From Endozoicomonas sp. SCSIO W0465 (GTDB taxonomy: Bacteria; Pseudomonadota; Gammaproteobacteria; Pseudomonadales; Endozoicomonadaceae), in NCBI RefSeq assembly GCF_023716865.1, contig NZ_CP092417.1:7156702-7220701 (forward strand): DNA of 64,000 nucleotides, in the 5' to 3' direction. Under the pieces are notes generated by a model. The model was not told the DNA's origin and made no database searches. It was given only the letters and a program-made list of their open reading frames with translations. Positions 28,766 to 38,283 of this stretch are shown here, in pieces (the stretch's first letter is position 1; each line of letters begins with the position of its first letter). A program made the translations under genes and the position numbers.

Positions 28766-29414
28766 AACTACCTACTGAATTCATTATATTCATTAAGTTT
28801 GCCGGATTTAATGGTGGTCGTATGAAACCGTGATAATCCCCTTTCGGATTGATCAATACCAAATTTGCCCCATGATCCACCAGATAAAACTCATCCTCAG
28901 GATCAATCACCGGTGTGAACGGCACATTCATTTGGACTGCCAGATTATAAATATGGGTGATATCTCCCGTTAGTCCAACAAAGTCCTTATTAAAGTAGGG
29001 CACATAGCCTTTCAGTTTTTCAGGTGTGTCTCTTCGAGGGTCTACCGTCACCATGAAGTACTGCATCTCCTTGGCCAACTCAGGCGACTTTTCCTTGAGC
29101 AGTGAATCCAGTTTGTTTAACTGGCTCAGTGTTGCCGGGCAGATATCAGGGCAGAAGGTAAAACCGAAATAGATCAGACTCCAGCGTCCTTTAAGATTTT
29201 CCGCAGCAAATGGTTGGCCGTTATGGTCAACCAGCCCTTCGACGGTGAAAGCCCTGGGTGTTTCAAACACCACTGCTCCCATCTGCTGAAGCTGCTCTTT
29301 AGACAAAGCCGGCTTGTTCATAAACTTATTTGCCGTCAGTCCAAGCACTACGGCAACGGCTGCCAGTAAAATAGTGACTGTTTTCCTCACCGCCTTCCTC
29401 CTTTGTGTGTCCAC
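28755..29414 (-). CDS. SCO1/SenC copper chaperone for cytochrome c oxidase
   Basis: 219 residues. An N-terminal membrane anchor (VTILLAAVAVVLGLTANKF) is followed by a thioredoxin fold with the copper motif FTFCPDICP (CxxxC) and the copper-ligand His in FYLVDHGANLVLI. It delivers copper to the CuA site of subunit II. It is the last gene of the assembly-factor operon after ctaB. The protein now ends ...NSVGSSRL because the IS at 27239-28765 inserted at the stop. The uninterrupted sequence would have ended ...NSVGS with TGA. Confidence 0.93.
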   Translation of the reverse strand: MDTQRRKAVRKTVTILLAAVAVVLGLTANKFMNKPALSKEQLQQMGAVVFETPRAFTVEGLVDHNGQPFAAENLKGRWSLIYFGFTFCPDICPATLSQLNKLDSLLKEKSPELAKEMQYFMVTVDPRRDTPEKLKGYVPYFNKDFVGLTGDITHIYNLAVQMNVPFTPVIDPEDEFYLVDHGANLVLINPKGDYHGFIRPPLNPANLMNIMNSVGSSRL

Positions 29415-29423
29415 AGTTACTCC

Positions 29424-30326
29424 TTACACCCAGAGATAGAATGAATAGTGGTCCACCAGCAACACTACAAATAGCAGCATCAAATAGGTAATTGAAAACT
29501 TGAACGTTTTGATGGCGGCATGAGGCCTGCTGTCACGAAGCAAAACAACTGACCAGAACAAGAAGCGGGCTCCCAGAATGGTTGCGCCGATCAGATAGAT
29601 CACCCCGCTCATGCCGGTCAGGAACGGCAACATGGTGACCACAAACATAATAAGGGTATAGAGCAGAATATGAAGTTTGGTATAAGCCTCTCCATGGGTG
29701 ACTGGCAGCATGGGAACATCTGCTTTGGCATACTCCTCTTTACGATGAATTGCCAGTGCCCAGAAGTGGGGGGGCGTCCAGGCAAAAATAATGAGTACCA
29801 GTAACAGGCCATGGCCTTCGAACTGTCCGGTGACAGCAGTCCAGCCAAGCAGGGGAGGGGCTGCACCAGCCAGTCCACCGATAACAATATTCTGTGGCGT
29901 TGCCCGTTTAAGAATCAGCGTATAAACCACGGCATAGCCCATCAGGGAGGCAAACGTTAACCCGGCCGTCAGGGGATTAACCAGCACAAACAGCATGGCC
30001 ATGCCCAGCGAACCAATTATAAAGGCAAATATGACTGCCTGGAGTGGTTCAACCCGTCCGGTAGCCACAGGCCGCTTGTGGGTTCTTGCCATAACGGTGT
30101 CAATCTGGCGGTCAACCACATGATTAATCACCGCTGCTGCACCGGCACAAAGGGCAATCCCCAGATTACCGAAGAACAGAATATCCAGTGGCACCCAGCC
30201 AGGCGTCGCCAGATACATACCAATAACAGACGTTAAGATCATTAACGCAACGACCTTTGGCTTGGTCAGTTCAAGATAATCCCGCCAGTCAGCACTTCCT
30301 GCCGGTAATACATTACTTTGACTCAT
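29424..30326 (-). CDS. ctaB: protoheme IX farnesyltransferase (heme O synthase)
   Basis: 300 residues with about nine membrane helices. The prenyltransferase motif NHVVDRQIDTVMARTHKRP (DxxxD) is present near residue 75. It converts heme B to heme O using farnesyl diphosphate. It overlaps the ctaA gene by four bases, and the two act in sequence to make heme A for the oxidase encoded upstream. The alternative name is cyoE. Confidence 0.95.
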   Translation of the reverse strand: MSQSNVLPAGSADWRDYLELTKPKVVALMILTSVIGMYLATPGWVPLDILFFGNLGIALCAGAAAVINHVVDRQIDTVMARTHKRPVATGRVEPLQAVIFAFIIGSLGMAMLFVLVNPLTAGLTFASLMGYAVVYTLILKRATPQNIVIGGLAGAAPPLLGWTAVTGQFEGHGLLLVLIIFAWTPPHFWALAIHRKEEYAKADVPMLPVTHGEAYTKLHILLYTLIMFVVTMLPFLTGMSGVIYLIGATILGARFLFWSVVLLRDSRPHAAIKTFKFSITYLMLLFVVLLVDHYSFYLWV

Positions 30327-31357
30327 GCTCCGGCCCTCCTGCTGCCGCCGAATAAGAAGTAGTTATAGGCCACCAGGGATAACAATAACAATGCGCCACC
30401 CAGGTTATGGGCAACGGCAATACTCAAGGGCAAACTCCAGATGATATTGCTCAGGCCAAGTCCTACCTGAACCGTCAACATAATCATAATCAGCAGCATC
30501 AGTTGTCGAACCATTGACCCAACGGAGCCGCCCACCTTGAACGACACTCTAAGTGCAATAAGCATCTGTAACACCAGTAACATAATGATCAGCAGTGCTC
30601 CTATCCTATGAGCAAAATGTATGGCCGTCCTGGCTTCAGCGTGCAGCTGTCCTCCCAGATAATTCGGACCGATATCCTGTCCGACATCGAATCCCTCGGC
30701 AAAATTCATGGGGGGTAACCACTGCCCCTGACACATTGGCAAATCAGGACAGGCCAATGCTGCATAGTTAGAGCTGGTCCACCCACCGAGACTAATCTGG
30801 CCGATAACCACCAACAGACTCAATACCGCCAGCCCCTTCAGAAAGAAGAATGGTTTGTCCGGCACCTTTGCGCGATGCACTCCTGACAACCTCAACGTTA
30901 AGAGAAACAGTAGGCTGAAGGTAGCAAAACCTCCCAGCAAATGCGCAGTAACAACCTGAGGCCAAAGCTTAAGCGTCACAGTCCACATACCAAAAGCGGC
31001 TTGCAGGGTTATCAGTACCAGAATCAGAATGGGTAACTTGAAAGGTTGATCGGGCTCACGTCGGTTTTTGAATGCCTGAATGACAATCATCAATACCAGA
31101 AGCATCAAGGTACCGGCTACATAACGGTGGATCATCTCTGCCCAGCCTTTATCCACCTCAACAGGGGCATCCGGAAAGAGCGACTCGGCGTGAGCAATCT
31201 CCTGCTGAGTATCCGGCACAGTGAGAAAACCATAACAACCTGGCCAGTCAGGACACCCAAGCCCGGCATGCACCAACCGTGTGTAGGCACCCAGACCGAC
31301 CACGATGCTTGCCAGCAGCGTAGCGATCACAGCCAGATAAAATCCCTTTTTCTTCAT
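30323..31357 (-). CDS. ctaA: heme A synthase (COX15/CtaA)
   Basis: 344 residues from ATG 31357, which has GGAG 7 bases upstream; a longer frame from 31390 is less likely. It has eight membrane helices with family motifs GAYTRLVHAGLGCPDWPGC near the N-terminus, TAHLLGGFATFSLL, AIHFAHRIGALL and AVAHNLGGALLLL with conserved heme-ligand His residues. It oxidises heme O to heme A. The paired cysteines CPDWPGC and CPDLPMC are typical. Confidence 0.94.
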   Translation of the reverse strand: MKKKGFYLAVIATLLASIVVGLGAYTRLVHAGLGCPDWPGCYGFLTVPDTQQEIAHAESLFPDAPVEVDKGWAEMIHRYVAGTLMLLVLMIVIQAFKNRREPDQPFKLPILILVLITLQAAFGMWTVTLKLWPQVVTAHLLGGFATFSLLFLLTLRLSGVHRAKVPDKPFFFLKGLAVLSLLVVIGQISLGGWTSSNYAALACPDLPMCQGQWLPPMNFAEGFDVGQDIGPNYLGGQLHAEARTAIHFAHRIGALLIIMLLVLQMLIALRVSFKVGGSVGSMVRQLMLLIMIMLTVQVGLGLSNIIWSLPLSIAVAHNLGGALLLLSLVAYNYFLFGGSRRAGA

Positions 31358-31457
31358 AACCGCTCCAGTTAGTTGACTACCCATTACCAACCCTGTTTTT
31401 AACCAAAAAATACCAATTTAATCGAAAAACAATTACCCAATAATCATTTAGTACCCA

Positions 31458-32042
31458 TTAACCAATATTGGACGCTTTCAGCAGTTTTTTCAGATCATTC
31501 AGTAAATCACCACCAGATTGATCAACCCGGTACCCCATGATCAGATTACCCAGCGGATCGATGATAAAAATACGGTTATCAGGCCAATGCTTCAGACCAA
31601 GTGCTGTTTGCACATGGCTTTTATCCGCGTTCAACCAGTAAATTCCCGGATGCTCTGTTTCAAGTTCTGAGGAGGGCGCCGGTTTTTCTGGTGCAATGTA
31701 AAATCGGGTCACCCGATCAGACTCTTTCCCAAGCGCAATATGCACCTGACGTGTCTTATAGAGGCTTTCTACGCATGCTGACTCTTCACAACGGGTACTG
31801 CCAAATACCACAACTCGCCAGAGCCCCTCTGTCTCTGTCGCATCTACACTTTTTTTGCCATCCCGGAGATGCAATGCAGAGAACTGGGCTGGTGGTAACA
31901 AAAGCTCGCCTTTATTGGTCCGACCTTCAGGTATCCATACCCCGGAAAAATACATAATCCAGGCCATGCCCATGGCCATGGATGGGATCAGAATGACAAG
32001 GGCAAGCTGAAGCCGGTTTTTATTCTTCGTTATCTTTGTCAT
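31458..32042 (-). CDS. putative cytochrome oxidase assembly protein, thioredoxin-like
   Basis: 194 residues from ATG 32042 (AGGTGA site). It has one N-terminal membrane span (LALVILIPSMAMGMAWIMYF). A SCO-like fold is suggested by WRVVVFGSTRCEESACVES, with a CxxxxC in place of CxxxC, and by IFIIDPLGNLIMGYRV. Similar unnamed proteins lie between SURF1 and ctaA in pseudomonad oxidase clusters. It is probably periplasmic and membrane-tethered. Whether it binds copper is not known. Confidence 0.7.
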   Translation of the reverse strand: MTKITKNKNRLQLALVILIPSMAMGMAWIMYFSGVWIPEGRTNKGELLLPPAQFSALHLRDGKKSVDATETEGLWRVVVFGSTRCEESACVESLYKTRQVHIALGKESDRVTRFYIAPEKPAPSSELETEHPGIYWLNADKSHVQTALGLKHWPDNRIFIIDPLGNLIMGYRVDQSGGDLLNDLKKLLKASNIG

Positions 32043-32162
32043 GATCACCTCACACGTTATGAATGTGCGCTTTGCTGTGAAAATACTCTTTGCTATGAAA
32101 GTGCTGCTCTTTCACAGGCTGCCGCTATTTTAATTGTCTGATTGAGCCACATTGATTTCGGC

Positions 32163-32867
32163 TCATGATAGTTTATTCCTGCCTGCACGAATCATCTGGA
32201 ACCCGTACAGCAAAAGCAGTGCTAGCGCCATGGCAAACCATTGAAAGGCATAACCCAGGTGTTTCTCTGATTTCAGATTAATCACCATGGGGCGTATCTG
32301 TTCAACTCCCGGCTGACCTGCTCTGAGAACCATGAAAAAATCCGCTGTCTCGTGCTCGATGGCTTCAGATATTTTCAGCGAGTCAAACGCCTGGATACGT
32401 TTGGGCCAGCCCTCCTCCCAGACATCTTCTGCCAGCATAAACGGTTTACCCAAGGGCTTATACGCAAAACCGATCAGTACCAGATGCCCGGGATCAGTCA
32501 CCACCTTTGGCAGAACTTCCCGATCACCAGCGACAATCCAACCCCTGTTGACCAACAACCACTCTCCCCCATCAGTCAGAAACGGCATGAACAGCTCATA
32601 TCCGACCTCACCCTGATAAACCTGATTATCGAGCAGAAAGTATCGATCCCTATCAAACCGACCGCTCACCGTAAAAGGCAGGTACAAAGGATCGTTGTGG
32701 CGCTGTACTTGAGATAGTGAAAACGGATCAAGAGCATGCCTGGACTCATAAGCCTGCTCCAACATCAACTTCTGCTCGTAACGTGATAGTTGCCAGAACC
32801 CCAAAGCCACCAGCACTGGCAGCATGGCAATCACTAATAGGGTCAACTTCAATCTGAATCCAAACAT
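32163..32867 (-). CDS. SURF1 family cytochrome oxidase assembly protein
   Basis: 234 residues from ATG 32867. It has the SURF1 pattern of two membrane helices, one at each end (LLVIAMLPVLVALGFWQLSR and YAFQWFAMALALLLLYGF). The signature GFWQL.R and LLDNQVYQGEVGYELFMPF lie between. It assists heme A insertion into subunit I. It is the first gene of the assembly-factor operon and is divergent from the DUF2909 gene. Confidence 0.92.
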   Translation of the reverse strand: MFGFRLKLTLLVIAMLPVLVALGFWQLSRYEQKLMLEQAYESRHALDPFSLSQVQRHNDPLYLPFTVSGRFDRDRYFLLDNQVYQGEVGYELFMPFLTDGGEWLLVNRGWIVAGDREVLPKVVTDPGHLVLIGFAYKPLGKPFMLAEDVWEEGWPKRIQAFDSLKISEAIEHETADFFMVLRAGQPGVEQIRPMVINLKSEKHLGYAFQWFAMALALLLLYGFQMIRAGRNKLS

Positions 32868-32969
32868 CAAGTGAACCGTCTTTCTATGCTATCGTGTTCC
32901 GGAAAGTGTGGAAAAATCTGAGTTCATCTCAGAAGCTTGTCTTGTGGATAACTTTCTTGAGCCAGGAAT

Positions 32970-33185
32970 ATGTGGATAAAACTCGTCGTTATTATTCTTT
33001 TCTTCGCCGTGGTTATTAGTCTGGGTACCGGCTTTTATTTTTTGCTGACCGAGAAAAAGAGTTCGCCAAAACTACTGAATTCCCTGAAAGTGCGTATCGG
33101 ACTGACCGTCTTGATTATGGTGATTATTGTTGCAGCCTGGCTTCATGGAGATATCCACAGCCAGGCGCCCTGGTTATATCGATAA
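32970..33185 (+). CDS. twin transmembrane protein, DUF2909 family
   Basis: 71 residues with two membrane helices (IKLVVIILFFAVVISLGTGF and KVRIGLTVLIMVIIVAAW) and a charged link TEKKSSPKLLNSLK. This small family sits inside oxidase clusters between subunit III and SURF1, as here. Its role is unknown but an assembly function is often assumed. Confidence 0.85.
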   Translation: MWIKLVVIILFFAVVISLGTGFYFLLTEKKSSPKLLNSLKVRIGLTVLIMVIIVAAWLHGDIHSQAPWLYR

Positions 33186-33195
33186 TGATTAATCG

Positions 33196-34086
33196 TTAAA
33201 TCAGATAAACGAATATAAACAGTCCGACCCAGACCACGTCTACGAAATGCCAGTACCAGCTAGCTGCTTCAAAGGCAAAATGGTTATCCGCTTCAAAATG
33301 CCCCTGATAGACGCGCACCAGCATCACGGCCAGCATAATGGCTCCCAGAGTTACATGAGCACCGTGAAAACCGGTTAACAGGAAGAAGGTTGAGCCATAA
33401 ATGCCAGCGCTGAGGGTCAAACCCAATTCGTTATACGCTTCAATATACTCTTCAACCTGGAAAAACAAGAATGCAGTACCAAGAATCAGCGTCATGATCA
33501 ACCACAGTTTTATCTTGTAGCGATCGTTAGCTCGCAGTGCATGATGTGCCAGTGTCAGTGTGATACTGGAAGCAACCAGCAAAAGCGTGTTCAACAGGGG
33601 CAGGTGGAAAGGGTCAACTACATCCGCAGCCCCTACAAAAAGAGCGTTGTCCGGATTCACCATCAGTGGCCAGTCCGCAATAAAATCGGGCCAGAGCATC
33701 TCATGGGTCATAGCCCCTTCTCCCTCACCGGCCAACCAGGGGACGGCCAGAACCCGAACATAGAAAAGAGTTCCAAACAGTGCGGCGAAGAACATGACTT
33801 CTGAAAAAATAAACCAGAACATTCCCCAGCGGAATGTCCGATCCATTTGGGCACTGTAAAGCCCGGCACGGGACTCCTGGATAACATTGCCGAACCAGCC
33901 AAACAGCATCCAGGCCATAATCAATCCACCGGCGTAGAACACATAGTGTGAACTAGAATCCTTAACACCGGCAGACATGTCGTTCATCATCATGCCGGCC
34001 CCAAGAAGGGTCAGAAAAAGCCCAATAGATGCAATAATTGGCCATTTGCTCTGGGCCGGAACGTAGTAGGTACCTTCGGTAGCCAT
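33196..34086 (-). CDS. ctaE: cytochrome c oxidase subunit III
   Basis: 296 residues and seven helices. Family segments include FRWGMFWFIFSEVMFFAALF, TGFHGAHVTLGAIMLAVML and YWHFVDVVWVGLFIFVYL. It stabilises the catalytic core. It is the last gene of the ctaC-ctaD-ctaG-ctaE operon. Confidence 0.96.
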   Translation of the reverse strand: MATEGTYYVPAQSKWPIIASIGLFLTLLGAGMMMNDMSAGVKDSSSHYVFYAGGLIMAWMLFGWFGNVIQESRAGLYSAQMDRTFRWGMFWFIFSEVMFFAALFGTLFYVRVLAVPWLAGEGEGAMTHEMLWPDFIADWPLMVNPDNALFVGAADVVDPFHLPLLNTLLLVASSITLTLAHHALRANDRYKIKLWLIMTLILGTAFLFFQVEEYIEAYNELGLTLSAGIYGSTFFLLTGFHGAHVTLGAIMLAVMLVRVYQGHFEADNHFAFEAASWYWHFVDVVWVGLFIFVYLI

Positions 34087-34180
34087 AATGCTTTTTCACC
34101 TCTCCTGATCTGACAGGGAGTACACCTATTCTCCCGAGCAATCCTCAAAAAAATGGTTCAAACAATTCAGTTCAAATAAG

Positions 34181-34747
34181 TCAGTTCATATGCGTTACAT
34201 CAAACAACGTATAAGATAGCGTTAGCTTTTTTATATGCTTTGGCAGTTCCTGATCGACGATAATCCGCAGTGGCATGACCTTTTCTTCCCCAGCCTCCAA
34301 TGTCTGGGTAGTAAAACAAAAACACTCAACCTTATGAAGAAAGTTAGTCGCCTCAAACGGTGTCACACTGGGGATTGCCTGACCCACCATTTTTTTATCC
34401 GTGGGGTTTTTTGCAACGAAGTTGAGTAATCCCGGCTCACCGGGATGAACCGTTACCTGCGGAGTGCTGGGAAAGAAGCCCCAGCTCATACCCGCATTCT
34501 TTGTGGCCACAAACTGTACCTTTATTTCACGACTGGTATCCACTTTGGCCTCAGCAGCCTTGTACAAATAGGGGTCAGGATCCGTCTTACCGTTAAGACC
34601 CGTCACCTGGCAGAACACGTTGTACAGTGGCACCATGGCAAAACCAAAAGCGAACATGCCACAGGCGACGAGTATTGAGCGAATGACAGTCCGACGGGTC
34701 GAACGTTCAATGGCCTCTGGTTTATCTTCTCTCTCCTGTTCGCTCAT
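34181..34747 (-). CDS. ctaG: cytochrome c oxidase assembly protein CtaG (COX11)
   Basis: 188 residues. One N-terminal membrane span (SILVACGMFAFGFAMVPLYN) ends in YNVFCQVTG, and the copper motif KVECFCFTTQTL (CFCF) is present. It delivers copper to the CuB site of subunit I. It lies 15 bases after ctaD, in the usual position between subunits I and III. Confidence 0.95.
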   Translation of the reverse strand: MSEQEREDKPEAIERSTRRTVIRSILVACGMFAFGFAMVPLYNVFCQVTGLNGKTDPDPYLYKAAEAKVDTSREIKVQFVATKNAGMSWGFFPSTPQVTVHPGEPGLLNFVAKNPTDKKMVGQAIPSVTPFEATNFLHKVECFCFTTQTLEAGEEKVMPLRIIVDQELPKHIKKLTLSYTLFDVTHMN

Positions 34748-34762
34748 ACGGACTCCTGCTGT

Positions 34763-36358
34763 TCAGTTCACATCCGGTGGCGTAGTGAAGGTGTGATAGG
34801 GCGCAGGAGATGGCACGCTCCACTCCAACCCTTCAGCCCCTTCCCAGGGCTTGGCTTCGGCTTTCTTTCCGCCCCTGATGCACTTAATCACGATAAAGAG
34901 GAAGAGCAGCTGAGTAGTACCAAACAGGAAACCACCCACACTGGAAATTTCATTGAAGTTGGCAAACTGCAGCGCGTAATCAGGGATTCTTCGTGGCATG
35001 CCAGCCAGTCCGACAAAGTGCATTGGGAAGAACGTCAGGTTCATCCCGATAAATGACATCCAGAAATGCACTTTAGCCAACGTCTCGTCATACATATGGC
35101 CAGTCCACTTGGGCAACCAGTAGTAGCAGGCAGCAAAGATCGCAAAGATGGCCCCCGGCACCAGCACATAATGGAAATGAGCTACCACGAAATAGGTATC
35201 GTGATATTGGAAATCAGCAGGGGCAATAGACAGCATCAGCCCAGAGAAACCACCAATGGTAAAGAGCACCACAAACGCAGTGGAGAACAGCATTGGGGTT
35301 TCAAAGGTCATGGAGCCACGGAACATGGTGGTCACCCAGTTAAAGACCTTCACTCCGGTCGGTACCGCAATCAGCATGGTGGCGTACATAAAGAACAGTT
35401 CACCAATCAGGGGGATACCAACGGTGAACATATGATGCGCCCAGACAATAAACGACAGAAATGCGATACTGGCGGTGGCGTATACCATAGAGGTATAACC
35501 AAACAGGTGCTTGCGGGCGAATGCCGGAATAATGGCTGAGACAATCCCGAAAGAGGGAAGAATCATGATGTAAACTTCCGGATGCCCGAAGAACCAGAAA
35601 ATATGCTGGAACAGTACCGGATCACCACCACCACCGGCATTAAAAAAACTGGTACCAAAATGGATGTCCATCAACATCATGGTTACTGCACCCGCCAGCA
35701 CCGGCATTACCGCAATCAGCAGATAAGCAGTAATCAGCCAGGTCCAGACGAACATGGGCATTTTCATCATGGTCATCCCGGGAGCCCTGAGGTTCAGGAT
35801 GGTTGCGATGATATTAATTGCCCCCATGATGGAAGAAATCCCAAGCATGTGGATCGCAAAGATGAAAAATGTCGTTGAAGGCGGTGAATAGTCTGTTGAT
35901 AGTGGTGCATAGAAAGTCCAGCCGAAGTTAGGCCCGCCACCTTCCATAAACAACGTGCTCACCAGCATCACTGCGGCGAAGGGCAGAATCCAGAAGCTCC
36001 AGTTGTTCATCCGGGGCATGGCCATATCCGGCGCCCCGATCATCATGGGAATCATCCAGTTCGCCAATCCGACAAAAGCCGGCATAACGGCACCAAACAC
36101 CATAATCAAACCATGCATCGTGGTCATCTGGTTGAAAAAAGCCGGCTCAACAATCTGGAGTCCGGGCTGGAACAGCTCAGCCCGGATGATCATAGCCATG
36201 GCACCACCGGTCAGAAACATAATGAAGCTGAACCACAGGTACATGGTCCCAATGTCTTTATGGTTGGTGGTCAGAACCCAGCGCATCAGTCCTTTGGCAG
36301 GCCCATGATGGTGATCATCATTCACATGTGATGAAGCTGTATCAGTTACCGAAGTCAT
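34763..36358 (-). CDS. ctaD: cytochrome c oxidase subunit I
   Basis: 531 residues, twelve helices. The heme a ligand His lies in TMHGLIMVFGAVMP. The CuB/Tyr cross-link motif is FWFFGHPEVYIMILP. The heme a3 and heme a ligands lie in VVAHFHYVL. The K and D channel residues are in the expected segments (GLANWMIP; WSFWILPFA). This is the aa3-type proton-pumping core. Confidence 0.97.
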   Translation of the reverse strand: MTSVTDTASSHVNDDHHHGPAKGLMRWVLTTNHKDIGTMYLWFSFIMFLTGGAMAMIIRAELFQPGLQIVEPAFFNQMTTMHGLIMVFGAVMPAFVGLANWMIPMMIGAPDMAMPRMNNWSFWILPFAAVMLVSTLFMEGGGPNFGWTFYAPLSTDYSPPSTTFFIFAIHMLGISSIMGAINIIATILNLRAPGMTMMKMPMFVWTWLITAYLLIAVMPVLAGAVTMMLMDIHFGTSFFNAGGGGDPVLFQHIFWFFGHPEVYIMILPSFGIVSAIIPAFARKHLFGYTSMVYATASIAFLSFIVWAHHMFTVGIPLIGELFFMYATMLIAVPTGVKVFNWVTTMFRGSMTFETPMLFSTAFVVLFTIGGFSGLMLSIAPADFQYHDTYFVVAHFHYVLVPGAIFAIFAACYYWLPKWTGHMYDETLAKVHFWMSFIGMNLTFFPMHFVGLAGMPRRIPDYALQFANFNEISSVGGFLFGTTQLLFLFIVIKCIRGGKKAEAKPWEGAEGLEWSVPSPAPYHTFTTPPDVN

Positions 36359-36369
36359 AGCTACTCTCC

Positions 36370-37551
36370 TTACAGGCTCGCCTGTTGGTTATCGGGCATG
36401 GCCTGCTTGGCCTGGTCTTTTACATACTTTCCAGTTTCCTTGTAATCCACGATCTCTTTAGGGGTTACCATTTCGCCAGTGTCATTGCCCCAGGCATTGC
36501 GTTCAAAAGTAATCACTGCAGCAAGGTCCACCTCACTCAACTGCCCGGCAAAGGCCTGCATGGCAGAACCTTTCTTACCGTTCATAACGATGTCAACATG
36601 GGCCCCGATCTGATCCGCCTCTGTCGCCATCGGGCTGCCTTTCAGTGCCGGGAAGATTGGTGGCATGCCAGTACCATTGGGCTGGTGGCATACTGCACAA
36701 ACCTTGTTGTAGGTTTGCTCACCTCTGACCATTAACTCAGCCATGGTCCATGACTTGTCGGTCAGTTCGCGCGCTTTTACCGCTTCGTCTTTTTTTGCCT
36801 GTAGCCAGGCGTCATAGTCTTCCTGTGACTTGGCCTCAACAACAATGGGCATATAGGCATGATTCTTACCACAGAGTTCGGCACATTGCCCACGGTAGGT
36901 ACCGGGTACGTCTATGTTGGTCCAGGCTTCGTTAATAAATCCGGGAATGGCATCGCGCTTTACCGCCAGGGCAGGTACCCACCAGGAGTGAATAACGTCA
37001 GCAGCGGTCACCAGGAAGCGAACCTTTTTACCAACAGGAACCACCAACGGTTCATCCACTTCCAGAAGATAATTGGGGTTCTTGTCCCTGGCATTGAGGA
37101 TCTGTTCTTGAGGCGTGCTGAGGTTACTGAAAAAAGAGACATCTTCGCCAACATACTCATACTGCCACTTCCATTGATAGCCAGTAATTTTGATGTCGAT
37201 ATCAGCCTCGTCAGTATTGTAGATTTCCACCAGTGTTTTGGTTGCGGGTATGGCCATCAACACCAGAATCAGAAACGGAATGGATGTCCATACAATCTCA
37301 ACCAGTGTACTTTCATGAAACTGGTGGGCGACAGCACCTTTTGATTTACGGTGCTTGAAAATAGAATAAAACATGACACCAAAGACAATCAGGCCGATCA
37401 CGACACAGATCATCAGTATGGTCATATGAAGCCCGTAGATATTACGGCTGACCGCCGTCACACCCTCGGTCATGTTGACTTCCCATGCAGCACGGCTACT
37501 ACCCGTTAGAGCCAGTCCCGCAAGAAGAAAAAGAGATTTCACCTGCTGCAT
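36370..37551 (-). CDS. ctaC: cytochrome c oxidase subunit II with fused cytochrome c domain (caa3 type)
   Basis: 393 residues from the second of two adjacent ATGs at 37551, which is better placed after AAGGGA. The signal peptide QQVKSLFLLAGLALTGSSRA is followed by two membrane helices. The CuA motif is GQCAELCGKNHAYMPIVVE. A C-terminal cytochrome c domain has the heme site KVCAVCHQPNGTGMPPIFP. The fused heme c marks a caa3-type oxidase. It is the first gene of the oxidase operon. A GTG-started frame extends to 37686 but would place alien sequence before the signal peptide. Confidence 0.94.
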   Translation of the reverse strand: MQQVKSLFLLAGLALTGSSRAAWEVNMTEGVTAVSRNIYGLHMTILMICVVIGLIVFGVMFYSIFKHRKSKGAVAHQFHESTLVEIVWTSIPFLILVLMAIPATKTLVEIYNTDEADIDIKITGYQWKWQYEYVGEDVSFFSNLSTPQEQILNARDKNPNYLLEVDEPLVVPVGKKVRFLVTAADVIHSWWVPALAVKRDAIPGFINEAWTNIDVPGTYRGQCAELCGKNHAYMPIVVEAKSQEDYDAWLQAKKDEAVKARELTDKSWTMAELMVRGEQTYNKVCAVCHQPNGTGMPPIFPALKGSPMATEADQIGAHVDIVMNGKKGSAMQAFAGQLSEVDLAAVITFERNAWGNDTGEMVTPKEIVDYKETGKYVKDQAKQAMPDNQQASL

Positions 37552-38140
37552 CATTCCCTTACATCCCCTGACTATCCGCTGATCGCTGCGGAAACTTCTT
37601 ATTATTATTGTGCAGACGTGTTGTACTGCTTTACATCTCAGAGGTGCGACTGACAACAGGGCTAAAAACCCGGCTGAATGCGTCACAATACTGACCTGTC
37701 CAATGGTCTTGTATATTCACAAACATTCATCATTCCAACCCCGTGATAAAGCCCATTTATGGTTATTTACGCAGGTAAGCCACACATGGATTTACCGGGT
37801 TGAGGTGATATTGCTTTTTAATCTGGTCTGATATACACATAACTACAAATCCAACACCTCACACCATAGAAGTACTATGGTAAAACATTCCAAGCAGAAC
37901 ACTCTGAGTCTGACAATAATCATCCATAGAGTATAGTTCCAGAGAACCATTAAACAACATGCTGAAAAAAAATGAAATCTCCAATTTTTAAATACTATAA
38001 ATGTCGTTTATTGGACTGTTAACCTAATTATTCTTATAAACCATAACAACCTGTAATTAATAGATATTTTTACTTGAGATATTCTGTTTATGTATTATAT
38101 GTACTTGTGTACCGAATCTTTAAGAAATCAATTCCAATCT
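37552..38140. other. upstream region of the oxidase operon
   Basis: 590 bases with no supported gene. The part near 37560-37850 must hold the ctaC promoter. From about 37850 to 38140 it is very AT-rich and may be an old insertion remnant. A 73-codon plus-strand frame has no support. Confidence 0.5.
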
Positions 38141-38283
38141 TAGTTAGTTCTCGTCCAAAAACACAACCAATTGAAAACTGTAGATTTTATCCTGAAAAAT
38201 TAAGTGGAGCCCTACTGCTATCTGGCGACTAAACTTCCCAAGAGCAAGAAACATAAGGGATTGCCAAAAACAGAGGACTCCAA

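Noticed and set aside
37610..37831. 73-codon plus-strand frame upstream of ctaC
   Set aside because: No support from ribosome site or sequence; lies in the operon's promoter region.
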